NCBI GenBank assembly: GCA_934476675.1
Contig: CAKSOE010000001.1
Span: forward strand, 1 to 64,000
Reading direction: 5' to 3'
DNA from: an uncultured Clostridia bacterium
GTDB lineage: Bacteria > Bacillota > Clostridia > UBA1381
DNA length: 64,000 nucleotides
The notes under the pieces are model-generated. The model saw only the letters and a program-made list of their open reading frames with translations. It was not told the DNA's origin and made no database searches. Within the stretch, counting starts at the first letter, position 1. Every line of letters begins with the position of its first letter. The position numbers were made by a program, and so were the translations under genes. Shown here piece after piece: positions 25,787-33,138 of the stretch.

Positions 25787-26701
25787 TCATTCTCCTTTCA
25801 CAGAATTGCTTTTAATTGCTTTCTTGATAAATCCAATGAACGTGATAATCAAGGTGACCGCTCCAAATAATTGCAAACCTGAACCGTTTTCAAGAAATTT
25901 AGACAAATTTAATGTTAAAATTCCTGTTCCTATGACAAATGCTAAATCAATGTAGCTTGTATTTTTTTTCAGAATCAGCAGTGCTGAGGTTATTAAAAAA
26001 ATATCTCCCAACAATTCAAAACCGGTTCCGTTTTCGTTAATTCGATCAATACGAATTGCTTCACAAAAAGCAAAAATGCTCAGTATACACAAAAGATTTC
26101 TCAAAAGTGCGTTCAATAGTTTGGAAAAGATGCTGCCGGATTTTATCACGGCACTGCCTGTGAGTTTTGCACCGGATGCAAAGCTTTGTATTTTGATTTT
26201 TTTGATAGTGTTGTCATATAACATCTGAATCTTTGCTAAATCGTTTTCTTCAAAAATGAGTTTTGCTTTTTGAAAACTTTGTTCAAATTTTGTTTTCCAA
26301 GCTTTGTTTACTTTCGAAACGGATTCATCAAATATATTTGTTGATGCGAGAATCATAAATTCCCATATATCTTCTTTGGTATTTGGAATCGGGAAGTTTC
26401 GTATAATTGCTTCTTTTTCTTGCCAAGTGCTTGCCGAAGTTAATCTATCAGAGAATATTCTGATTGCGTCAGAATTTGAAGCACCGCGTATTTCGTATCC
26501 GCAAGATGGACAGTTAGAAGAAAACGCATTCAATACCTCACCACAGTTCGGACATTTATGTATATTTCCATCATAAACAGTTTTTCGTTCGGATTTCTCG
26601 GTTTCACACAAATCATCGAGAATTGCTTTCCCACAGCTATTGCAGAATTGTGCATTTTTATAAAGTTTTGCCCCGCAGTAAGGGCAGAATTGAATTTCCA
26701 T
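25787..26701 (-). CDS. zinc-ribbon membrane protein
   Basis: A 304-residue protein. Two zinc ribbons lie at the N-terminus (FCPYCG...FCNSCG about 4-24, and KCPNCG...NCPSCG about 48-67). A helical region follows, then three or four hydrophobic segments in the last 110 residues, so it is a membrane protein with a cytosolic zinc-ribbon head. I do not recognise a named family. ATG 26701 is preceded by GGAGGG. It is translationally close to the SPFH gene (2-bp gap), suggesting the proteins work together, perhaps as a membrane-stress or lipid-domain scaffold. That is inference. Confidence 0.75.
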   Translation of the reverse strand: MEIQFCPYCGAKLYKNAQFCNSCGKAILDDLCETEKSERKTVYDGNIHKCPNCGEVLNAFSSNCPSCGYEIRGASNSDAIRIFSDRLTSASTWQEKEAIIRNFPIPNTKEDIWEFMILASTNIFDESVSKVNKAWKTKFEQSFQKAKLIFEENDLAKIQMLYDNTIKKIKIQSFASGAKLTGSAVIKSGSIFSKLLNALLRNLLCILSIFAFCEAIRIDRINENGTGFELLGDIFLITSALLILKKNTSYIDLAFVIGTGILTLNLSKFLENGSGLQLFGAVTLIITFIGFIKKAIKSNSVKGE

Positions 26702-26729
26702 ATTCTTATTCCCTCCGACACTGTATTTT

Positions 26730-26948
26730 TCAGTCTTGCATTTGCTCAACACGTACCGCATCGCATATATCTCCGATGTTGCAGTCAAGGTATTCGCATA
26801 TGCGCAGAAGTACGGAAAGCGCTACCTCTTCATTTCGGCGCATTTTTGTCATTGTTCCCGAAGCAATATTCAAATCTTTTCTGAATGCGGACTGAGATAT
26901 TTCTCTTTCGACAAGCATTATCCATAGCTTTTTATAGCTTATCTTCAT
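26730..26948 (-). CDS. small XRE/Cro-type HTH regulator
   Basis: A 72-residue single-domain protein. MKISYKKLWIMLVERE and FRKDLNIASGTMTKMRRNE form the helix-turn-helix, and VLLRICEYLDCNIGDICD is the family's C-terminal part. ATG 26948 follows GAGGTG. It is the first gene of the operon with the zinc-ribbon and SPFH genes (28-bp gap) and presumably controls it. Confidence 0.85.
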   Translation of the reverse strand: MKISYKKLWIMLVEREISQSAFRKDLNIASGTMTKMRRNEEVALSVLLRICEYLDCNIGDICDAVRVEQMQD

Positions 26949-26979
26949 ACCAAACACCTCTCATACAATAATTATAAAT

Positions 26980-27008
26980 ATTATATACTTAAATTTACAT
27001 AAAGTCAA
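26980..27008 (-). promoter_or_regulatory. promoter of the XRE/zinc-ribbon/SPFH operon
   Basis: On the minus strand: TTGACT (27008-27003), 17-bp spacer, TATAAT (26985-26980). AAATTT-containing half-sites flank it and may be where the XRE protein binds. Confidence 0.7.
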
Positions 27009-27081
27009 TATGTTTTGTCAAATTTAGACTTAAAAATCGCAACTTCTTGATGTTTTTATAACTGCTGTGATGAAAACAAAC

Positions 27082-27127
27082 AAAAAATATACGTCTTAAA
27101 AGCGGACTTTTAAGACGTATATTTTTT
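27082..27127. terminator. hydA terminator
   Basis: A perfect stem of about 20 bp (27082-27102 with 27107-27127) with a 4-nt loop, A/T rich at both ends. It ends the hydCBA transcript on the minus strand. Confidence 0.92.
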
Positions 27128-27131
27128 TGTT

Positions 27132-28862
27132 TTAGAATTTATTTCTTTTTACATATGTTGTATGCAGAAGCTTGTGAGCTTTTTCCTTGCCGGGGGCTTC
27201 AAAGAAATCATCATACAAAGCCTTTACAACGGGGCTTAAATGTGATTTTCTGTATTCAAGCTTTTCGTCAGCGTCGTAGAGCGCTTTTGCACGAAGCGTC
27301 TTTAAATCAACACTGTTTCTTACGCTGTCGCTCTGGAGCGGCTGACCGCCGCCGTTGATGCAGCCGCCGGGGCAAGCCATGATTTCAACGAAATCATAAT
27401 GCTTTTCACCGGATTTTATTGATTCCAATACAGCGCGTGCGTTTGCAAGTCCGGAAGCAACGGCAACATTAAGAGTTTTGCCGCCGAGAGTATAAGAAGC
27501 CTCTTTAATTCCGGCAGTACCGCGTACTTCCTTAAACTCGATAATATTTGTCGTGCCGTCGAGAACATCGGCAGCAGTTCTTAATGCAGCTTCCATAACG
27601 CCGCCTGTTGCGCCGAAAATTGCGCCGGCGCCTGTGGCAATTTCAAACGGATCGTCAAATTTAGCATCTTCAAGCTTTACAAAATCCATACCTGCGCGCT
27701 TAATCATTCTTGAAAGCTCGCGTGTCGTAAGCGAAACGTCAACATCGTCAAAGCCTAATTCCTGCTGTTCCTCACGGGTACACTCAAATTTCTTTGCAGT
27801 ACAGGGAATAACACTGACAACAAACAAATCTTTCGGGTCAATACCATTTTTCTGAGCATAGTATGACTTTAACAGCGCACCGAACATCTGCTGCGGTGAT
27901 TTACAAGTCGAAAGATTGGGGATAAAGTCAGGATAATAATGCTCAACAAACTTAACCCAACCCGGACAGCAGCTTGTAAACATCGGCATAGTGTCGTTGT
28001 TCTTGATTCTTTCAATCAGCTCGGTAGCCTCCTCCATGATTGTGAGGTCGGCTGTTACATCCATATTAAATACTCTGTCAAAGCCGAGGTTTTTCATCGA
28101 AGCAACCATTTTGCCTTCAACATTCGTACCAATCGGCATATCAAAGCATTCGCCGAGAGTTGCGCGTATTGACGGAGCAGTAAACGCAACAACTGTTTTT
28201 GACGGGTCTGAAATTGCATTGAATACGTCGTCAACATTGCTCTTTTCTGTCAAAGCGCCTACCGGACAGGCAACAATACACTGACCGCAGCCCACACAGG
28301 CAGAATCACCGAGCGGTTTTTCAAACGCACAGTCAATATGAGTGTTATAACCTCTCTCAATTTCGCCGATGGCGCCTATGCCCTGAATCTTGCTGCACGC
28401 AGCCGTACAGCGTCGGCAAAGAATACATTTGTTGTTATCGCGTACAAGATACGGTGATGAATCATCAATTTCGTATCTGGGTTCTTCGGCATCAAATCTG
28501 TCCTCGTCGACCGCATAGTCAAGAGCGAGCTTTTGGAGCTCACAGTTTGTACTGCGAGAGCAGGAAAGACATTTTTTATTATGTGTTGAAAGAATAAGCT
28601 CGATTGTGCTTTTTCTTGATGCTCTTACTGCCGGAGTATCTGTAAACACCTCCATGCCCTCCTCGGCAGGGTACACGCAGGAAGCGATAAGTCCGCGTCT
28701 GCCCTTAACCTCAACAACGCATACACGACAGGAACCGATGCAGTTTACATCTTTTAAATAACAAAGTGACGGAACTTCAACGTTAGCCTCCTTTGCAGCC
28801 TGGAGGATTGTATAACCCTCCGGTACGGAAACGCCGATACCGTTAATTTTTAAGTTTACCAT
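27132..28862 (-). CDS. hydA: [FeFe]-hydrogenase catalytic subunit (HydA, bifurcating type)
   Basis: A 576-residue cytosolic hydrogenase producing or consuming H2. In order: N-terminal [2Fe-2S] domain (Cys near 34-62), His-Cys ligated cluster, two [4Fe-4S] clusters (CILCRRCTAAC and CVGCGQCIVAC), then the H-cluster domain. All three H-cluster motifs are intact: L1 TSCCPGW, L2 IPCTAKKFE, L3 EIMACPGGCINGGGQP. With HydB and HydC it forms the trimeric enzyme that couples NADH and reduced ferredoxin to H2. ATG 28862 lies 14 bases after hydB. Maturases HydEFG are not in the window. Confidence 0.95.
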   Translation of the reverse strand: MVNLKINGIGVSVPEGYTILQAAKEANVEVPSLCYLKDVNCIGSCRVCVVEVKGRRGLIASCVYPAEEGMEVFTDTPAVRASRKSTIELILSTHNKKCLSCSRSTNCELQKLALDYAVDEDRFDAEEPRYEIDDSSPYLVRDNNKCILCRRCTAACSKIQGIGAIGEIERGYNTHIDCAFEKPLGDSACVGCGQCIVACPVGALTEKSNVDDVFNAISDPSKTVVAFTAPSIRATLGECFDMPIGTNVEGKMVASMKNLGFDRVFNMDVTADLTIMEEATELIERIKNNDTMPMFTSCCPGWVKFVEHYYPDFIPNLSTCKSPQQMFGALLKSYYAQKNGIDPKDLFVVSVIPCTAKKFECTREEQQELGFDDVDVSLTTRELSRMIKRAGMDFVKLEDAKFDDPFEIATGAGAIFGATGGVMEAALRTAADVLDGTTNIIEFKEVRGTAGIKEASYTLGGKTLNVAVASGLANARAVLESIKSGEKHYDFVEIMACPGGCINGGGQPLQSDSVRNSVDLKTLRAKALYDADEKLEYRKSHLSPVVKALYDDFFEAPGKEKAHKLLHTTYVKRNKF

Positions 28863-28876
28863 TTATGAGTCCTCCC

Positions 28877-30757
28877 TTATTTCTTGACAATTGCGCCGAA
28901 CTTACAGTTAGAAATACAAGCGCCGCACTTGATACACTTATTCTGGTCGATTGTGTGCGGAGTCTTGACCGCGCCCGAAATAGCGTCAACGGGGCAGTTA
29001 CGTGCGCAAAGAGTACAACCCTTACATTTGTCGGCATCAATCTCATATTTGAGAAGCTTTTTACATACGCCTGCCGGACAGGTTTTGTCCTTAACGTGAG
29101 CTGTATATTCATCGCCGAAATAGTGCATTGTCGAAATTACGGGGTTGGCAGCTGTCTGACCGAGTGCGCAAAGCGATGTGGATTTCATGTACTGACACAA
29201 TTCTTTAATCTTATCAATATCCTCGGGTGTGCCCTGACCTCTTGTTATCTTTTCTATATACTGATAAAGTCTCTTAGTACCGATACGGCAGGGAGTACAC
29301 TTACCGCATGATTCGTCAACCGTAAATTCAAGGAAGAATTTAGCAATGTCAACCATACAGGTATCCTCGTCCATAACGATAAGTCCGCCTGAACCCATCA
29401 TTGAACCAAGCTGAATAAGATTTTCGTAATCAATCGGAACGTCGATATGTTCAGCCGGAATACATCCGCCTGACGGGCCGCCTGTCTGAGCAGCCTTGAA
29501 TTTTTTGCCGTTCGGAACGCCGCCGCCTATTTCTTCGACGATTTCGCGCAGCGTTGTACCCATGGGAACTTCAACAAGACCTACATTCGTAATCTTACCG
29601 CCCAAAGCAAATACCTTTGTACCCTTTGAGGTTTCCGTACCCATTCCGGCAAACCAGTCCGCACCTTTTAAAATAATCTGGCAGATGTTTGCGTATGTTT
29701 CGACGTTATTAAGAATAGTCGGTTTTTCAAACAGACCTTTGATTGCGGGGAACGGGGGACGCGGACGAGGTTCGCCTCTGTGACCTTCGATTGAAGTCAT
29801 AAGAGCAGTTTCCTCACCGCAGACAAACGCACCTGCGCCCAAACGCAGCTCAATATCAAATGAGAAGTCTGTTCCGAATATATTTTTACCCAGAACGCCG
29901 TATTCCTTTGCCTGTGCTATTGCGATTTTAAGTCTGTCAACCGCTACGGGGTATTCGGCGCGGACATAGATATAACCTTTGTCAGCGCCTATTGTATAGC
30001 CGGCAATGGCCATTGCTTCGAGTACCGAATGAGGGTCGCCTTCAAGGATTGAACGATCCATAAATGCACCGGGGTCGCCTTCGTCGGCGTTACAACAGAC
30101 GTATTTCTGATCGCTTACGGAAGCTTTTGCAAATGCCCATTTTCTTCCTGTAGGGAAACCGCCGCCGCCTCTGCCGCGAAGTCCTGATTTAAGCATTGTA
30201 TCAATAACATCGTCGGGGGTCATTTCGGTAAGAACCTTAGCTAATGCCTGATAACCGTCCGTTGCGATATATTCTTCAATTTTTTCAGGGTCTATAACAC
30301 CGCAGTTTCTCAATGCGACACGAAGCTGCTTTCTGTAAAAGTCTGTTTCGTCAAGAGCCTTAATTGTGCCGTCGTCGCAGACTGTCTGTTCATAAAGAAA
30401 TTCCTTTACGACATTTCCGCCTTTAAGATGTTCCTGAACAATCTGCGGAATATGCTCGGGAGTAACTCTTGCATAGAATGAGCCTTCCGGGTAAACTATC
30501 ATAATAGGACCTAACGAACAAAGACCGAAACAGCCTGTCCTTACGATATGTACGTCATTTTCGAGTCCGTTTGATTTGATTTCGTTCTCAAGAACTTCAA
30601 GAATTTTTTTACTTCCCGATGAGGTACAGCCCGTACCTCCGCAGACAAGCACCTGGCGCTTAAAGCCGCAGCCGCCTGCATCTCCGCCGTGACAGCGCAT
30701 TTTAACAAGATCGGACATTTTGTCGCGAATCTGATTTAATTCTTTGATTGTAAGCAT
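28877..30757 (-). CDS. hydB: NuoF-like flavoprotein subunit of bifurcating hydrogenase (HydB)
   Basis: A 626-residue subunit that binds NAD(H) and FMN. In order: an N-terminal thioredoxin-like [2Fe-2S] domain (VCGGTGCTSSGS, then CFGLC), the NuoF core with GLRGRGGGGFPTG and ADEGDPGAFMDR, the [4Fe-4S] motif CGKCTPCRIG, and a C-terminal two-cluster ferredoxin domain (CKGCTLCARNC and CIKCGACISNC). These are the features of HydB rather than complex I NuoF. Second gene of the hydCBA operon. Confidence 0.95.
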   Translation of the reverse strand: MLTIKELNQIRDKMSDLVKMRCHGGDAGGCGFKRQVLVCGGTGCTSSGSKKILEVLENEIKSNGLENDVHIVRTGCFGLCSLGPIMIVYPEGSFYARVTPEHIPQIVQEHLKGGNVVKEFLYEQTVCDDGTIKALDETDFYRKQLRVALRNCGVIDPEKIEEYIATDGYQALAKVLTEMTPDDVIDTMLKSGLRGRGGGGFPTGRKWAFAKASVSDQKYVCCNADEGDPGAFMDRSILEGDPHSVLEAMAIAGYTIGADKGYIYVRAEYPVAVDRLKIAIAQAKEYGVLGKNIFGTDFSFDIELRLGAGAFVCGEETALMTSIEGHRGEPRPRPPFPAIKGLFEKPTILNNVETYANICQIILKGADWFAGMGTETSKGTKVFALGGKITNVGLVEVPMGTTLREIVEEIGGGVPNGKKFKAAQTGGPSGGCIPAEHIDVPIDYENLIQLGSMMGSGGLIVMDEDTCMVDIAKFFLEFTVDESCGKCTPCRIGTKRLYQYIEKITRGQGTPEDIDKIKELCQYMKSTSLCALGQTAANPVISTMHYFGDEYTAHVKDKTCPAGVCKKLLKYEIDADKCKGCTLCARNCPVDAISGAVKTPHTIDQNKCIKCGACISNCKFGAIVKK

Positions 30758-30772
30758 TTATATCTCCTCCCC

Positions 30773-31267
30773 TTATTTCCTGTATTTGGCAAGTATGTCG
30801 TCTAACTGGTCAACCGTCAATCTGCCGTAAACGTCCTCGTCAATCAGCATAACGGGAGCAAGTCCGCACGCGCCTACGCATCGACAGGCGTCAAGCGAGA
30901 ATAAACCGTCCGGCGTACATTCTCCGACTTTAATTCCGAGACGTTCTTCAAGACCGGCAAGGATTTTATCGGCGCCTTTTACATAACAGGCTGTACCGAG
31001 ACAGATACTTATGCGGTGTTCTCCTTTGGGATTTAATGAAAATTGCGAATAAAACGTTGCAACGCCGTAAACTTCGCTTAAAGAAATATTAAGCTCGTCA
31101 GCGATTATTGACTGGACTTCAATGGGGAGATAACCGTAAATCGATTGTGCCTTCTGTAAAACAGGCATAAGCGCACCACGCTCGGTCTTTTCCGTCATAA
31201 TAAAGTCCCGCAGTTCTTTTTCCTGTGCTTGTGTTCCTTTGAAAGGAATTGCAGGTTCTTTGTACAT
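30773..31267 (-). CDS. hydC: NuoE-like [2Fe-2S] subunit of bifurcating hydrogenase (HydC)
   Basis: A 164-residue thioredoxin-like ferredoxin. Cluster ligands are CLGTACY and CRCVGACG. It passes electrons between HydB and HydA. The start is ATG 31267, preceded by AAGGAGG; longer in-frame extensions lack a ribosome site. First gene of the operon, with hydB 15 bases downstream. Confidence 0.95.
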   Translation of the reverse strand: MYKEPAIPFKGTQAQEKELRDFIMTEKTERGALMPVLQKAQSIYGYLPIEVQSIIADELNISLSEVYGVATFYSQFSLNPKGEHRISICLGTACYVKGADKILAGLEERLGIKVGECTPDGLFSLDACRCVGACGLAPVMLIDEDVYGRLTVDQLDDILAKYRK

Positions 31268-31336
31268 TAGTTTTCCTCCTTCGGCTGTCATTATAATTAA
31301 AAAGCTTATAAAAGCTCTCAAATAGCCTATGCTAAT

Positions 31337-31342
31337 ATTATA
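31337..31342 (-). promoter_or_regulatory. -10 element of the hydCBA promoter
   Basis: TATAAT on the minus strand (31342-31337), about 70 bases before hydC. No good -35 lies at 16-18 bp, suggesting that an activator is required. Direct repeats lie further upstream (31399-31462). Confidence 0.5.
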
Positions 31343-31398
31343 ACACAACTATATCATTATTTATATGGTTTTTTTGTCAGTTTTTTAACAAATTTTTT

Positions 31399-31462
31399 GG
31401 TGAATTTGTATATTGTTTTTTTGGTGAATTTGTATATTGTTTTTTGATGAATTTGTATACTG
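31399..31462 (-). repeat. three tandem direct repeats upstream of hydCBA
   Basis: GGTGAATTTGTATATTG occurs at 31399-31415 and 31423-31439, and a two-mismatch copy at 31446-31462. The copies are separated by runs of 7 and 6 T (periods 24 and 23 bp). The array lies between the gdhA terminator and the hydCBA -10, so it is intergenic and upstream of hydC. It is a candidate operator or activator array. Confidence 0.75.
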
Positions 31463-31481
31463 TGCCTAAATAAAGGGAAAA

Positions 31482-31510
31482 CGGGACTGCTGCAATAAAC
31501 AACAGTCCCG
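31482..31510 (-). terminator. gdhA terminator
   Basis: CGGGACTG (31482-31489)/CAGTCCCG (31503-31510) stem, extended by a few pairs, followed on the minus strand by TTTTCCCTTT. Confidence 0.75.
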
Positions 31511-31531
31511 GAGAGATTACTTTTTAATTGA

Positions 31532-32878
31532 TTAGCAGATACCCTGCTGCATCATAGCAGTTGCAACCTTCATGAAGCCTGCAATGTTAGCGCCTGCAAC
31601 GAGGTCTAATCTGCCGCCCTTTGTAAGGTTGTATTCTTTAGCTGCCGAAGTAGCCGCATTGTAAATTGAAACCATAATTCCGTGAAGCTTTTCGTCAACT
31701 TCTTCAAATGTCCATGAAAGTCTCTGTGAGTTCTGGCTCATTTCGAGAGCTGATGTAGCGACGCCGCCGGCATTTGAAGCCTTGCCCGGTACGAAATAAA
31801 CTCCGTTTTCCTGTAAGTAAGCGGTTGCTTCAAGAGTTGTAGGCATATTAGCGCCCTCTGCAACGATAGCTGTGCCGTTTGCAGCAAGCGCCTTTGCGTC
31901 ATCGAGGAGAAGCTCGTTCTGCGTAGCGCATGGTAAAGCAACATCGCACTTAACAGCCTGCCAAAGTCCTGCGCCTTCAACATATTTTGCTGACGGATGA
32001 GTTTCGGCATATTCTTTAATTCTTCCTCTTCTTACTTCCTTGATTTCTCTTACAGCGTCAAGGTCAATTCCGTTTTCATCTATAACATAGCCGTTCGAAT
32101 CCGACATTGTAATAACCTTTGCGCCTAACTGCTGGCACTTCTGGCAGGCATATATTGCAACGTTTCCCGCACCCGAGATAGCAACTGTCTTGCCCTCAAA
32201 TGATGTACCCATTTCTTTAAGCATTTCTTCTGCAAAGTAAACAAGTCCGTAACCGGTAGCTTCCGTTCTTGCGAGCGAACCGCCCCATGCAAGCCCTTTA
32301 CCTGTCAAAACGCCCTCATAAACGTTTTTAAGTCTCTTATACTGACCGAACATAAAACCGATTTCTCTTGCGCCTGTTCCGATGTCGCCTGCCGGAACGT
32401 CTGTATCAGCGCCGATGTGACGTGTTAATTCTGTCATAAAGCTCTGGCAGAAACGCATAACTTCCATATCCGACTTACCCTTGGGGTCAAAGTCGCTGCC
32501 GCCCTTGCCGCCGCCGATAGGAAGCGTTGTAAGGCTGTTTTTAAAAATCTGTTCAAAGCCGAGGAACTTAATAACGCCGAGATTTACCGACGGATGAAGT
32601 CTCAAGCCGCCCTTGTAGGGACCGATTGCCGAATTGAACTGAACTCTGTACCCTCTGTTTACCTGAACCTTGCCGTTGTCGTCTACCCAGGGAACTCTGA
32701 ACATTACTACTCTTTCGGGCTCAACGAGTCTTTCGAGAAGGGAAGCCTCTTCGAACTCGGGGTGCGCGTCAAGCGCGGGCTGAATTGTTTCCAATACTTC
32801 TGTTGCAGCCTGGATAAATTCAGGCTCCGAAGCATGGTTCTTTTTTAATTCTTCTAAAACTCTTTCACCGTATTTCAT
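31532..32878 (-). CDS. gdhA: glutamate dehydrogenase (hexameric, probably NADP-dependent)
   Basis: A 448-residue cytosolic enzyme converting 2-oxoglutarate and ammonium to glutamate. The substrate domain has GGLRLHPSVN and the catalytic-Lys motif GGGKGGSDFDPKG, with PAGDIGTG following. The Rossmann domain has AISGAGNVAIYA. GAGNVA and the length around 450 fit the small hexameric NADP-type class; coenzyme preference is inferred. The start is ATG 32878 after CAGGAGG. Monocistronic, with its own promoter and terminator. Confidence 0.95.
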   Translation of the reverse strand: MKYGERVLEELKKNHASEPEFIQAATEVLETIQPALDAHPEFEEASLLERLVEPERVVMFRVPWVDDNGKVQVNRGYRVQFNSAIGPYKGGLRLHPSVNLGVIKFLGFEQIFKNSLTTLPIGGGKGGSDFDPKGKSDMEVMRFCQSFMTELTRHIGADTDVPAGDIGTGAREIGFMFGQYKRLKNVYEGVLTGKGLAWGGSLARTEATGYGLVYFAEEMLKEMGTSFEGKTVAISGAGNVAIYACQKCQQLGAKVITMSDSNGYVIDENGIDLDAVREIKEVRRGRIKEYAETHPSAKYVEGAGLWQAVKCDVALPCATQNELLLDDAKALAANGTAIVAEGANMPTTLEATAYLQENGVYFVPGKASNAGGVATSALEMSQNSQRLSWTFEEVDEKLHGIMVSIYNAATSAAKEYNLTKGGRLDLVAGANIAGFMKVATAMMQQGIC

Positions 32879-32921
32879 GAAAAAAACCTCCTGAAAATTC
32901 TTTGTTATGAAATCCACTGAA

Positions 32922-32951
32922 TATTTTACCACTCTTATTTACTGTCTGTCA
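32922..32951 (-). promoter_or_regulatory. gdhA promoter
   Basis: On the minus strand: TTGACA (32951-32946), 18-bp spacer, TAAAAT (32927-32922). Confidence 0.7.
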
Positions 32952-33074
32952 AGAGTATTTTAGTTAAAAAAGTGTTAAAAAATGTTGAACAAAAATACTT
33001 TGCGGCATATATCAAGTATCTGCGCCGTTGTTAGAGGAAAGTAACTTTATGAGAATAAAAAAATATTTTTTTTG

Positions 33075-33103
33075 TTGTATTTTTCGGGGAAATATTGTAT
33101 AAT
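33075..33103 (+). promoter_or_regulatory. trmB-nadE promoter
   Basis: TTGTAT (33075-33080), 17-bp spacer, TATAAT (33098-33103), 36 bases before the trmB ATG. Confidence 0.6.
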
Positions 33104-33138
33104 AAGCATATATAAATTATAATGGAGCAGATTTTGAA

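Noticed and set aside
31399..31462. Short CRISPR-like array
   Set aside because: Repeats are separated only by 6-7 T, with no unique spacers and no cas genes. They are tandem direct repeats, not CRISPR. No CRISPR array was found in the window.
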